40,670 bases of DNA from Thermostichus vulcanus str. 'Rupite' (GCF_022848905.1 NZ_JAFIRA010000037.1:1-40670); one strand, 5' to 3'; positions 8,866 through 16,980 are shown, counted from the first letter of the stretch. The notes: a model not told the origin generated them from the letters alone. Made by a program: numbers and translations.

Positions 8866-9176
8866 CGGAGACAAGCGGGATCCCTCGCTAAAGGATGGAG
8901 CGTGCCCTAGGCATTGGACAATCACTGCTCATCTTATCCCGGTCTCTTGAACAATTTGGTGAACCGTTTCTTCGTTCCTGTTAGGGTTGGGCATTGAGGT
9001 TGGGCATTAAGGATGAAAGCCCCAGAACAGGGATCCCATACCACCCGTAGCTCCTCGGTAGCTGACTGTTTTCCCTGCTAGACCTTAAGATGGGGGTAGG
9101 GTGGCGCAAGTAGTTGCGTAAAGTAGTTGTATTATGCCTACGGCACCCTAGGGGCAACTGCACAAGCCGGAGGGTC
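8866..9176. other. Intergenic region between divergent cysM and adenosyltransferase genes
   Basis: No gene is seen. The region holds a tandem direct repeat of GGTTGGGCATT (8985-8995 and 8998-9008, 13-bp period), an inverted repeat CGCAA-GTAG-TTGCG near 9104-9117, and a mini-hairpin TGCC-TAC-GGCA at 9135-9145. Promoters for both divergent genes should lie here. No cobalamin riboswitch consensus was recognised, although the right-hand gene is a corrinoid enzyme. Confidence 0.5.
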
Positions 9177-10316
9177 ATGGCAGAAATTGGCATTGTTACC
9201 GCCCAAAATTTCGACCGGCGGCGGGGCCAAATCCATGTTTACGATGGCGAGGGCAAAGGCAAGTCTCAGGCGGCCCTGGGTGTTGTGCTGCGTTCCATCG
9301 GCTTAGGGATTGAAAATGCTGCCCCCAGCCGTGTGTTGTTGGTGCGTTTCTTGAAAGGGCCGGGCCGCCCTTATGCAGAAGATGCTGCCATTGCTGCCTT
9401 GCAGCGGGGTTTTCCCCATTTAATCGATCAATTGCGCACCGGACGGGGTGAGTTTTTTGGCCCAGAAGAGATCACCAAATTCGACCGGCAGGAGGCTCGC
9501 CGGGGTTGGGATGTGGCCAAAGGGGCCTTGGCCTCTGGGTTTTACTCGGTGGTGGTCTTGGATGAACTGAACCCGGTGCTGGATCTGGGCCTATTGTCTG
9601 TAGATGAGGTGGTGAGCACCCTGCGGCAAAAGCCGGAACCGATGGAAGTGATCATCACCGGGCGGGGTGCCCCCAAAGAAATTATCGATTTGGCCGACCT
9701 GCACTCGGAAATGCGCAGCATGCGCCAAGCAGAGGAGGTAAATCGACAGAATGGCCAGTTTCATTCCAGCGGCATTGAGATCTACACCGGAGCCGGTAAA
9801 GGCAAATCCACCAGCGCCTTGGGAAGGGCTTTGCAGGCGATTGGCCGCGGCATTAGCAAAGATCTCTCCCATCGCGTGTTGATCATGCAATGGCTGAAAG
9901 GGGGGACAGGCTACACCGAAGATGCAGCCATTCGGGCTTTGCGGGAAAGTTATCCGGACTTGGTGGATCACCAGCGCTGTGGCCGGGATGCGATCGTGTG
10001 GCGAGGTAAGCAACAGGAAATTGACTATGTGGAAGCGGAACGGGGTTGGGAATTGGCACGGGCAGCCATGGCCTCAGGGCTTTACAAAACGATCATCATG
10101 GATGAGCTGAACCCGACGGTGGATCTGGAACTGCTGGATGTGGAGCCAATTGTGCAGGCGCTGTTACGCAAACCCCGCGACACGGAAATCATCATCACAG
10201 GTCGCTGCCATGCCCCGCTGCCCTATTTTGAGCTGGCTTCTGTCCATTCGGAAATGGTGAGTCATAAGCACTATGCTGAGCAGGGGGCTGATCTGCGGCG
10301 GGGAGTGGATTATTGA
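9177..10316 (+). CDS. Tandem two-domain cob(I)alamin/corrinoid adenosyltransferase (CobA/CobO type)
   Basis: A 379-residue protein made of two copies of the CobO/BtuR fold, a P-loop enzyme that transfers 5'-deoxyadenosyl from ATP to cobalt of corrinoids. Copy 1 has P-loop YDGEGKGKSQAALG, VLDELNPVLDLG and EVIITGRGAP. Copy 2 has YTGAGKGKSTSALG, IMDELNPTVDLE and EIIITGRCHA. Both keep the Walker-type and DELN motifs, so both could bind nucleotide. Ordinary CobA/CobO is about 200 residues, so this is an internal duplication or fusion. ATG 9177 is preceded by GGAGGG at 9169-9174, which rejects the longer TTG 9114 start. The stop overlaps the next start as TTGA. Confidence 0.88.
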   Translation: MAEIGIVTAQNFDRRRGQIHVYDGEGKGKSQAALGVVLRSIGLGIENAAPSRVLLVRFLKGPGRPYAEDAAIAALQRGFPHLIDQLRTGRGEFFGPEEITKFDRQEARRGWDVAKGALASGFYSVVVLDELNPVLDLGLLSVDEVVSTLRQKPEPMEVIITGRGAPKEIIDLADLHSEMRSMRQAEEVNRQNGQFHSSGIEIYTGAGKGKSTSALGRALQAIGRGISKDLSHRVLIMQWLKGGTGYTEDAAIRALRESYPDLVDHQRCGRDAIVWRGKQQEIDYVEAERGWELARAAMASGLYKTIIMDELNPTVDLELLDVEPIVQALLRKPRDTEIIITGRCHAPLPYFELASVHSEMVSHKHYAEQGADLRRGVDY

Positions 10317-11098
10317 CGAGACTTTTTGAAACTTCTTTTGAAACCATCTTGAATCCAGCCGTGCTAGCACCCTCTTGGTTTCCTCCTCTGTCCCTTCACC
10401 CGCATCCGACGGATCTGGCGCATCTATTGCTCTCCCTCTGTCAGACAGAGGTGTGGGTTGAAGGTTCGGAGCAGCTTCCAGATGGTCCCATGGTGGTGGT
10501 GAGTAATCACCGCAGTTTTCTGGATGCGCCGGTTTTGATCGCGGGGTTGGGCCGCCCGATCCGCTTTGCCTGCCACTATTACCTCTCACAAGTGCCACTC
10601 CTAAGAGAGATCGCCTTGGGTTTGGGCTGTATACCGCTGCGGCAGGGATCCCAGCGGCAGATGCATTTTTTTCGGCAGGCGCAGGCCAGTTTGGCGGCGG
10701 GTATGGGGGTAGGGATTTTCCCCGAGGGGGCTGAGCAGATCACCCGCGAGACTTCGCCCCAAGCCGTAGGCCGTTTTCAACCGGGGTTTGCCCATTTGGC
10801 TTTAGCTTCGGGTGTGGATCCCTTGCCGATTGTGCCGGTGGCGGTGCGGGTTTGGGAGGAATGGCGGGGGGTAGATATCCCAATGGCTTTTTTCCGCTGG
10901 TTTGACCCGACAGAGCCGATGTTTCAACAGGAAACCGGGCATCCGGTGGTGTTTTATCGCCGCGTTGCCCTCAAGGTGGGATCCCCGCTTTGGCTGACTC
11001 ATGCCCAGCGCCGTGGATCCCGGCGGGAACGACTGCAGGTGATCCAACAGTTGGCTGCTGCCGCTCGAGAACAAGTACAAGCTGGATTGAACCCTTGA
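10313..11098 (+). CDS. PlsC-like glycerolipid/lyso-lipid acyltransferase
   Basis: A 261-residue LPLAT-family acyltransferase. The catalytic HxxxxD box appears as SNHRSFLDAP, and the acceptor-phosphate motif as IFPEGAEQITRE, followed by a proline-containing PIVPVAV segment. Such enzymes acylate lysophosphatidate or other lipid alcohols at the membrane. The start is TTG at 10313, with a GGGGAG 7 bases upstream and a 4-base TTGA overlap with the previous stop, implying translational coupling. The next gene, an alpha/beta hydrolase, starts 2 bases after the stop. That pairing resembles a split form of plant phytyl ester synthases, which fuse a hydrolase and an LPLAT domain. Confidence 0.88.
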   Translation: MTRLFETSFETILNPAVLAPSWFPPLSLHPHPTDLAHLLLSLCQTEVWVEGSEQLPDGPMVVVSNHRSFLDAPVLIAGLGRPIRFACHYYLSQVPLLREIALGLGCIPLRQGSQRQMHFFRQAQASLAAGMGVGIFPEGAEQITRETSPQAVGRFQPGFAHLALASGVDPLPIVPVAVRVWEEWRGVDIPMAFFRWFDPTEPMFQQETGHPVVFYRRVALKVGSPLWLTHAQRRGSRRERLQVIQQLAAAAREQVQAGLNP

Positions 11099-11100
11099 GT

Positions 11101-11895
11101 ATGGAGTTACTGGTGTCTACCCTCGTTAGCCCTTCGACCGGATCCAGCCGTGAAGAACGGCCTCCCTTGCTGTATTTGCCAGGCATGGACGGCACAGGCG
11201 ATTTGTTTTACCGGCAGGCACAACTCTTGCAGCAGGAATTTCGCATTCGCCCCTTGAGCTTGAATCATCCCGAGTCGGGGGATAGTTGGGAGGCCCTCGC
11301 GGATTGGGTGGGATCCCAGATGGAGGGAGGAGCCTACTTGTGTGGGGAGTCTTTTGGTGCTTGCCTAGCTTTACAGGTGGCGACTCGTTGGCCACAGCGG
11401 TGTCGGGGCTTGATTTTGGTGAATCCGGCCTCTTCGTTGCGGCGAGGACCTTTGTGGCTGGCGGGACGGTTTTTGTTGCCCTTTTTGCCGCCAGGTCTCT
11501 ATCGCACTCTGTCGGAGCGGGGGTTGGGGTTCTTGGCGGAGTTGAACCAGATGGAGCCTGAGGATCGGGAGCAACTGCGTCGGGCGGTTCACAGTGTTGA
11601 TCAAGAGGTGGCAGCCCATCGCTTGGCGTTGCTGGGATCCTTTGCGGTGGATGAATTGCCCCTGGAATCCTTGGCTCTGCCCACGCTCTTGGTAGCGGGG
11701 GGACGGGATCGACTGTTGCCCTCTGTGAATGAGGTGCGACGGCTGGCGGAGCGGTTACCTCAGGTGCAGGTGGAGATTTCCCCCTCCAGTGGCCATGCCT
11801 GCTTGTTGGAGCGGCAGATGAACCTGCGGCGTTACTTGCTCAAGCGGGATGGCGTTCTTGCCCCAACCCTGTTTAGCGCTTCTGGAACGCGGTGA
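11101..11895 (+). CDS. Alpha/beta hydrolase resembling the hydrolase domain of phytyl ester synthases
   Basis: A 264-residue alpha/beta hydrolase. The oxyanion-hole region LYLPGMDGTGDLF and nucleophile elbow CGESFGACLALQVA are clear. LILVNPAS, the Asp-bearing loop LVAGGRDRLLPS and the His in SSGHACLLE complete a Ser-Asp-His triad. The combination LPGxDGTG, GESxGACLAL, LILVNPA and GRDxLL is the one I recall from the N-terminal half of plant PES1/PES2 proteins. The ATG at 11101 follows the acyltransferase stop by 2 bases. The last 23 bases overlap convergently with the HAD gene. Activity on phytyl or acyl esters is inference. Confidence 0.85.
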   Translation: MELLVSTLVSPSTGSSREERPPLLYLPGMDGTGDLFYRQAQLLQQEFRIRPLSLNHPESGDSWEALADWVGSQMEGGAYLCGESFGACLALQVATRWPQRCRGLILVNPASSLRRGPLWLAGRFLLPFLPPGLYRTLSERGLGFLAELNQMEPEDREQLRRAVHSVDQEVAAHRLALLGSFAVDELPLESLALPTLLVAGGRDRLLPSVNEVRRLAERLPQVQVEISPSSGHACLLERQMNLRRYLLKRDGVLAPTLFSASGTR

Positions 11896-12664
11896 GGGAT
11901 CCCCACAGGTCGGGAATCCTTTCCTGAGTTTTGGTGGGTTGATGATCTGTCTTGTAATCAGAGTAATCAGGGTGCTCAGAGCGATCTAACCAAAGGGCAT
12001 TGAGTCCGGCTGCTTTGGCCCCCAGATAGTCTTGGTTGTAGCTATCGCCAATGTGTAAAGCCTGTAAAGCTTGCTCAGAAGGGATCCCTTGCGCTTGCAG
12101 GGCGGTGTGAAAAATCTTGGCATCCGGCTTGGCATAACCCACCTGGGTAGAGAGGGTAATGCTGGAAAAGTATTCCTGCAACTGCAACCGTTTCAACACC
12201 GGCAACAGGCGGCTATCGAAATTGGAGATCACGCCCAACGGGATCCCGTGCTCTCGCAAGGTGTGCAACACAGGCAGTGTTTCTGGATACAGTTCCCAAG
12301 GCTCTCCTTCAGCAAAGAGATCAAACACCTGATCGAAAAAGGCTTCAAATTCAGGAAAAACCGGCGCGGTTCCGATGGGATCACCTCTGAGATTATCCCC
12401 TGGATCCCCGAGTTGGCTAAGGCTAAAAGTATCCTGCACCACCTGTCGCCACCAAGCCCGCTCCCACGCCAATAATTCGGATCCGGTCAACCCTGGACAT
12501 GCCGCCGCCGGAGCCCTAGCAAACGCCTGATAAAACGCCCGATTCAACTCCTGGGGATCCACCTGCACCCCATAGTCTGCCGCCACCCGACCATAAATTT
12601 CCCCAACACTGCCTCGCACCCGAAACAGCGTACCCACTGCATCGAAAAACAGCACCAACACCAT
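11873..12664 (-). CDS. HAD-superfamily hydrolase (HDHD3-like)
   Basis: A 263-residue haloacid-dehalogenase-like hydrolase. Motif I is FFDAVGTLF, with the usual DxD altered to DxV as in the HDHD3/REG-2 branch. Motif II is GVISNFDSR, the motif III Lys is in GYAKPDAKIF, and motif IV is HIGDSYNQDYLGAKAAG. The loss of the second motif I Asp is characteristic of this subgroup, so phosphatase activity is not assured. Its start codon overlaps the stop of phoH by one base (TAATG), so it is translated behind phoH. Its 3' end overlaps the convergent hydrolase by 23 bases. Confidence 0.87.
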   Translation of the reverse strand: MVLVLFFDAVGTLFRVRGSVGEIYGRVAADYGVQVDPQELNRAFYQAFARAPAAACPGLTGSELLAWERAWWRQVVQDTFSLSQLGDPGDNLRGDPIGTAPVFPEFEAFFDQVFDLFAEGEPWELYPETLPVLHTLREHGIPLGVISNFDSRLLPVLKRLQLQEYFSSITLSTQVGYAKPDAKIFHTALQAQGIPSEQALQALHIGDSYNQDYLGAKAAGLNALWLDRSEHPDYSDYKTDHQPTKTQERIPDLWGSLTAFQKR

Positions 12665-13647
12665 TACTCCCGCGCCTCGTACCGCTCATAAGCCTCGACA
12701 ATCCTTTGAACCAGAGGGTGACGCACCACATCCCGCTGGTCGAAGTAGCAGAAGGCAATGCCCTCCACTCCCCCCAAAATCCGTTCTGCTGTTGCCAAAC
12801 CCGAAGGGCGGTGGCTGCCCAGATCCGTTTGGGTTAGGTCTCCGGTCACCACCATGCGCGACTTAAATCCCAGTCGGGTGAGCACCATCTTCATCTGTTC
12901 GGGAGTGGTGTTTTGGGCTTCATCCAAAATAATGAAGGCATTGCTGAGGGTACGGCCCCGCATATAGGCCAAAGGAGCGACCTCGATTACCCCTTGTTCC
13001 ATCAGCTGTGGCAATTTGGTGGGGTCAATGAATTCAAACAGGGCATCGTAGAGAGGGCGCAGATAGGGATCCACCTTCTCCACAAGATCTCCCGGCAAGA
13101 AGCCCAATTTTTCCCCTGCTTCTACCGCAGGTCGGGTCAGGATCAAGCGCTCGTACTCCCGGTTTTGGAGGGCGGCTATTGCCATGACCGCCGCCAAGTA
13201 GGTTTTGCCAGTCCCTGCCGGGCCAATGCCAAAGCAGAGATCGTGGGCACGAATGGCTCGCACATAATCTTGCTGGCGGGGAGTTTTGGGTCGGATCAGT
13301 TCTCCTTTGCGAGTCCGAGCCAATACCGTTGCCTGCGCCTGTCGGTAAACCAGAGCATCTTCGTCGGTAAGGGCACGAAAGGCTTGCTCTGCATCCAGGG
13401 TGGTAACTGGTTGACCAGCCTGCCAGAGGGGCTTGAGCAACTCCAGCCATTGCCGCACCTGCTGCCGCTGTTGAGGGGTGCCTTTCAGGTACAGATCTTG
13501 CCCCCGTAAGGTGACCCATGCACCGCTATAGCGACTAATCCATTTCAGGTTAGCCTCTCGCATACCCGCCAAGGACATCGCTTGCTGGGGATCAGGCAGA
13601 GGAATGACCTCAAAATCAGTGGCGGTGGAGGAGGGGTCGTCGTGCAT
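12664..13647 (-). CDS. phoH: PhoH-like ATPase
   Basis: A PhoH-family protein of about 327 residues: a P-loop ATPase proposed to act with RNA or in RNA/ribosome quality control. A short N-terminal nucleic-acid-binding-like region (ANLKWISRYSGAWVTLRGQ) precedes the ATPase core. Walker A is GPAGTGKTYLA and Walker B is AFIILDEAQNTTPEQMK, followed by SRMVVTGDLTQTDL. The ATG at 13647 is chosen because homology begins shortly after it; a frame open to 13818 adds 57 residues unlike the family. The HAD gene follows with a TAATG overlap. Confidence 0.93.
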   Translation of the reverse strand: MHDDPSSTATDFEVIPLPDPQQAMSLAGMREANLKWISRYSGAWVTLRGQDLYLKGTPQQRQQVRQWLELLKPLWQAGQPVTTLDAEQAFRALTDEDALVYRQAQATVLARTRKGELIRPKTPRQQDYVRAIRAHDLCFGIGPAGTGKTYLAAVMAIAALQNREYERLILTRPAVEAGEKLGFLPGDLVEKVDPYLRPLYDALFEFIDPTKLPQLMEQGVIEVAPLAYMRGRTLSNAFIILDEAQNTTPEQMKMVLTRLGFKSRMVVTGDLTQTDLGSHRPSGLATAERILGGVEGIAFCYFDQRDVVRHPLVQRIVEAYERYEARE

Positions 13648-14122
13648 GCCGTGGGCGCTGAGCACCCAGAAGACGTGTGATGGTGATCTTATCAGAAGGG
13701 TTTGCGGTGATGCTGCGCATCTTGCTCGGTAAAAGACCTTAACAGATTCAGATTCAGAACTGAACCAACAGCCAATGTGTCCTGGAATACGCAACCAGGG
13801 AAGATCTTTATCCCACAAGGATCACTGCCAAACCTGCATCCAAGCTCAAATCATGATGGCTTAACGGATTCCTAAGAGATATTGCAAAGGGCCTTTTTTG
13901 AGGATTTTGACTTTATTCATCAAGTAATCTTGGTATATTATCGAGAACGTCTGAAGGCTGGTTGATCTTCACTTGGGTTGAAATCTTCAGGAGCTTTACT
14001 CAGGCTGGTCATTCATCTTTTGTTGATTTAGGCAAACTTCTATTAAGGTTCCAGATCCCAAATTTTTAGGATCCATTTTGTGTTGCGTTCACTTTGAAAT
14101 AGTTACCAAAAAGGAGAAACCC
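13648..14122. promoter_or_regulatory. AT-rich divergent intergenic region upstream of phoH and the LecA-like gene
   Basis: About 475 bases without a gene, clearly more AT-rich than its surroundings. A TTGACT at 13907-13912 and a TATATT at 13934-13939 look like promoter elements for the plus strand. Their 21-base spacing is too long for a standard sigma-70 promoter, so the pair is only tentative. AAGGAGA immediately upstream of 14123 is a good ribosome binding site. The long AT-rich leader (from about 13,950) suggests an untranslated region with possible post-transcriptional control. Confidence 0.35.
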
Positions 14123-14671
14123 ATGTCTACTCAATCTGCATCCGATACTTTAGGCTTACCGGAAATGCAATTGGCTGCTGTTCCTGTGCAGATCACCTGT
14201 GATGGCAGCGACTTGGATTGGAGTCAGGCTTTGGTGATCGAGGGTAACCGTTCTGCAGAAGAGGGGTTGCAGGACTGGCTTTGCTTCCAAGGGTTACGGG
14301 TGAATCAAGAGCTGGGGAATATCTTGCGCTGGGAAGAACGTCCGCTGCGGGCTAGCCGGATCCGATTTTTCGTCAGCAATGTGGCCTGGCGCTACGGCTT
14401 CTCATTTTCCACGGGGATCAAATCTCCTCTCGGCAAAGGGATCCCGACTCCGGATGGCTGGCGCTATCCTGGTCTCTGCCGCTATGGCATTGTTCTGTTC
14501 CAGCCCAACGCCCAACTGGTGGTTCATCAAGTGCAAGAGGCTTCGCCAGAGCAGCCCCAAGAGGTGGAGCTGGATCCCAGTCTGGATATTGCCTTCAATG
14601 TCAACGATGCCAAGGGCAGCTATGGTGACAACAGCGGCAGCTTTGATGTGTATGTGCAGGTGGTGAGCTAG
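14123..14671 (+). CDS. Small beta-sandwich protein with LecA (PA-IL)-like calcium/sugar motif
   Basis: A 182-residue protein with no signal peptide or membrane segment. The sequence is beta-rich, and its end, containing FNVNDAKGSYGDNSGSF, closely follows the C-terminal loop of the Pseudomonas galactophilic lectin LecA (NDVPGTYGNNSGSF). In LecA this loop supplies the calcium and galactose ligands; here the corresponding positions read Asp, Ser, Asp, Asn. The middle segment FFVSNVAWRYGFSFSTG and the aromatic KGIPTPDGWRYPGL would form the rest of the sandwich. The ATG at 14123 is chosen for the AAGGAGA just upstream; an ATG at 14078 has no such site. Sugar binding is inference from this loop, and a generic galactose-binding-like fold is the alternative. 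Confidence 0.6.
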   Translation: MSTQSASDTLGLPEMQLAAVPVQITCDGSDLDWSQALVIEGNRSAEEGLQDWLCFQGLRVNQELGNILRWEERPLRASRIRFFVSNVAWRYGFSFSTGIKSPLGKGIPTPDGWRYPGLCRYGIVLFQPNAQLVVHQVQEASPEQPQEVELDPSLDIAFNVNDAKGSYGDNSGSFDVYVQVVS

Positions 14672-14801
14672 GAGAGTTGCCGGGTCGGATCCCATCTTCT
14701 ACAATGGTTGAGCTACTCGCTGGGAGGCATCCCGGTTAGGGGCTTCTGTACCTGGTTTTGCGGAACTGTTTTGCCGAACTGGGACAAGCCTGAGCTTAAC
14801 T

Positions 14802-14891
14802 GGAGAGGTGGCTGAGTGGTCGAAAGCGGCTTCCTGCTAAGAAGTTACGGGGTCAAAAGCTCCGTCGAGGGTTCGAATCCCTCCCTCTCCG
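14802..14891 (+). tRNA. tRNA-Ser (anticodon GCT)
   Basis: A class II tRNA with acceptor stem GGAGAGG / CCTCTCC and D-arm TGGCTGAGTGGTCGAAAGCG. The anticodon arm CTTCC-TGCTAA-GAAG gives anticodon GCT. A long variable arm and the T-arm GAGGG-TTCGAAT-CCCTC follow. The discriminator is G, as expected for tRNA-Ser. CCA is not encoded. Confidence 0.96.
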
Positions 14892-14942
14892 TTCCAGTTA
14901 CCAAATTAGCTCACTAACAGTCTCACCAATATCTATGGGCAT

Positions 14943-15701
14943 ATGTGGCAGGCGTGGCTCCTGAGTCAATGGGGTGTGGCTCTCTGGCTCAATCTTGCTC
15001 TGGTGTTGTTGGGCCTGTTGAGCCCGCAGAAAGCATTGACCCGAGCAGGGGTTATCCACGCGGGCATTCTTGGGCTGCTGGTTTGGGGGGGCCTAGGGGG
15101 GCGGGGGTATGGGGTAGTAGCGGCCTACTTTTTGATCGGAACAGCCGTGACTAAGCTTGGGCTCCGTCGCAAGCAAGACCAAGGGATTGCCGAAAAACGA
15201 GGTGGGGCGCGGGGGCCGGAAAATGTTTGGGGATCCGCCCTGACAGGGGCCATTTGTGCGGTGGGCTATACCCTTTTCCCACATCCGTTGTGGTGGCTGG
15301 GGTACAGTGCCAGTTTTGCTGCCAAGCTAGCCGATACGGTGAGCAGCGAGGTAGGGAAAGCCTATGGCCGCAAGACTTTTTTGATTACCACCTGGCAAGC
15401 CGTACCGGCAGGTACAGAAGGGGCGATTAGCCTAGAGGGATCCCTGGCGGGAGTCACAGCGGCAGCAGGACTTTCGGCATTGGCTTGGGGCATAGGTGGG
15501 GAATGGGTGGCAGCCAATCTACTGTGGTTGGGCATCTGCTGGCTGGCCGGGATCCTGGCGACCCTGGCGGAAAGTTGGATTGGGGTGGTGTTGCAACCTC
15601 GTATTGCCTGGCTGACCAATGAAGTCGTGAACGGCATTCAAACCAGCTTGGCAGCCCTTCTGGCAGTAGGACTGGGATCCCTTATGGGTATCGGACGATA
15701 A
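14943..15701 (+). CDS. DUF92 membrane protein, VTE6-like phytyl-phosphate kinase candidate
   Basis: A 252-residue protein with about six membrane helices that carries the DUF92 signatures EKRGGARGPENVWG and ASFAAKLADTVSSEVGKAYG. DUF92 includes plant VTE6 and its Synechocystis relative, which phosphorylate phytyl phosphate to phytyl diphosphate so that phytol released from chlorophyll can feed tocopherol and phylloquinone synthesis. It is annotated on that basis, and the activity is inferred from the family. The ATG at 14943 begins in a short gap after tRNA-Ser. Within the window it is one of several genes tied to phytol, tocopherol or chlorophyll. Confidence 0.82.
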   Translation: MWQAWLLSQWGVALWLNLALVLLGLLSPQKALTRAGVIHAGILGLLVWGGLGGRGYGVVAAYFLIGTAVTKLGLRRKQDQGIAEKRGGARGPENVWGSALTGAICAVGYTLFPHPLWWLGYSASFAAKLADTVSSEVGKAYGRKTFLITTWQAVPAGTEGAISLEGSLAGVTAAAGLSALAWGIGGEWVAANLLWLGICWLAGILATLAESWIGVVLQPRIAWLTNEVVNGIQTSLAALLAVGLGSLMGIGR

Positions 15702-15732
15702 ATAGGAACTTGCTAATTCGGCTCTGACCAGA

Positions 15733-16980
15733 ATGTTAGGATCCAGGGTATTTCAACCTGCTCTGAGCATGACCCCTGAGCAAGAACAGTTGCTAACCGC
15801 CGCCATCCTTGAACTGAAGCAGAACTTCAATGTTTTGACGGAAAATCTGGCGCGGCAGGAAACTCGGCAAGACAGGGTAGAACAACTTCTGGCGCAGCAA
15901 GAAGCTCGACAAGAAACCCTCGAACAGATCCTAGCTCGGCAGGAAACTCGACAAGACAGGGTAGAACAACTTCTGGCGCAGCAAGAAGCTCGACAAGAAA
16001 CTCTCGAACAGCTCCTGGCGCGGCAGGAAACTCGGCAAGACAGGCTAGAGGAACTCCTAGCTCGGCAGGAAACTCGACAAGACAGGGTAGAGGAACTCCT
16101 AGCTCGGCAAGAAACTCGGCAGGACAGGCTAGAAGAACTCCTGGCGCGGCAGGAAACTCGACAAGACAGGGTAGAGGAACTCCTAGCTCGGCAAGAAACT
16201 CGGCAGGACAGGCTAGAAGAACTCCTGGCGCGGCAGGAAACTCGGCAAGACAGGCTAGAGGAACTCCTAGCTCGGCAGGAAACTCGACAAGCAACCCTCG
16301 AACAGATCCTGGCGCGGCAGGAAACTCGGCAAGACAGGCTAGAGGAACTCCTAGCTCGGCAGGAAACTCGACAAGCAACCCTCGAACAGATCCTAGCTCG
16401 GCAAGAAACTCGGCAGGACAGGCTAGAAGAACTCCTGGCGCGGCAGGAAACTCGACAAGACAGGGTAGAGGAACTCCTAGCTCGGCAGGAAACTCGGCAA
16501 GACAGGCTAGAGGAACTCCTAGCTCGGCAAGAAACTCGGCAGGACAGGCTAGAAGAACTCCTGGCGCGGCAGGAAACTCGGCAGGACAGGCTAGAAGAAC
16601 TCCTGGCGCGGCAGGAAACTCGGCAAGAAACTCTCGAACAGCTCTTGGCGCAGCAAGAAGCTCGACAAGACAGACTGGAGCACAACCAAGAGATACTGAC
16701 GCAACTTCTGCAGCGGCTAGATGCCCGAGTGGATAACCTATCTCGCAGCCAAGCAGCCTTAGAGGAAGCGACACTGGCGGCACGACGAGGTCAGGAACTG
16801 CTTTTGGATCTCATGCTACAAGCCAATCGCACCCAAGAACGGCTGGCTCAACTGTTGGCGAACCAGGAACAACGCCTCAACCAGCACGACGAAACGCTTG
16901 TGCAGCTGGCGGAAACCATTCAAGAAATCCGCTCCTACATTCGCTTTGCCCGAGAAAATGGCCATCCCAACGGCGGATAG
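15733..16980 (+). CDS. Coiled-coil protein built of twenty 14-residue tandem repeats
   Basis: A 415-residue hydrophilic protein. After a short N-terminal region (MTPEQEQLLTAAILELKQNF), residues 39-318 are 20 consecutive copies of a 14-residue unit, consensus LARQETRQDRLEEL, i.e. two heptads each, predicting an unbroken coiled coil about 40 nm long. Units vary at only a few places (DR/ET/AT, LEEL/VEQL/LEQI). The C-terminal ~95 residues stay heptad-like but are diverse (LTQLLQRLDARVDNL). No membrane segment or enzymatic motif is seen. The start may be ATG 15733 or ATG 15769; neither has a clear ribosome binding site. Antisense frames are also open through the repeats but are artefacts of composition. 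Function unknown; a structural, spacer or oligomerisation role would fit. Confidence 0.8.
   Translation: MLGSRVFQPALSMTPEQEQLLTAAILELKQNFNVLTENLARQETRQDRVEQLLAQQEARQETLEQILARQETRQDRVEQLLAQQEARQETLEQLLARQETRQDRLEELLARQETRQDRVEELLARQETRQDRLEELLARQETRQDRVEELLARQETRQDRLEELLARQETRQDRLEELLARQETRQATLEQILARQETRQDRLEELLARQETRQATLEQILARQETRQDRLEELLARQETRQDRVEELLARQETRQDRLEELLARQETRQDRLEELLARQETRQDRLEELLARQETRQETLEQLLAQQEARQDRLEHNQEILTQLLQRLDARVDNLSRSQAALEEATLAARRGQELLLDLMLQANRTQERLAQLLANQEQRLNQHDETLVQLAETIQEIRSYIRFARENGHPNGG
15847..16686 (+). repeat. 42-bp coding minisatellite, 20 units
   Basis: Twenty in-frame 42-bp units fill 840 bases without interruption. The units fall into a few nucleotide classes: those beginning CTCCTAGCTCGGCA and those beginning CTCCTGGCGCGGCA often alternate, giving an 84-bp higher-order period in parts. 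Near-identity of many copies at silent sites implies recent duplication or gene conversion. Confidence 0.95.

Noticed and set aside
8866-9176. Cobalamin riboswitch upstream of the corrinoid adenosyltransferase
   Set aside because: No B12-box consensus was found; the region shows only short repeats and mini-hairpins.
13648-13818. 57-residue N-terminal extension of PhoH
   Set aside because: PhoH homology begins after 13647. The extra residues are unlike the family and lie in the AT-rich regulatory stretch.
15847-16686. Possible CRISPR-like array because of regularly spaced 42-bp repeats
   Set aside because: The units are contiguous with no unique spacers, stay in frame and encode a regular heptad pattern.
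15753-16783. Long antisense open frames of 310 and 318 codons (Ser/Cys/Arg-rich and Pro/Ala/Leu-rich) opposite the coiled-coil gene
   Set aside because: They are mirror images of the 42-bp repeat: repetition keeps all frames free of stops. Composition is implausible and no start signals are seen.
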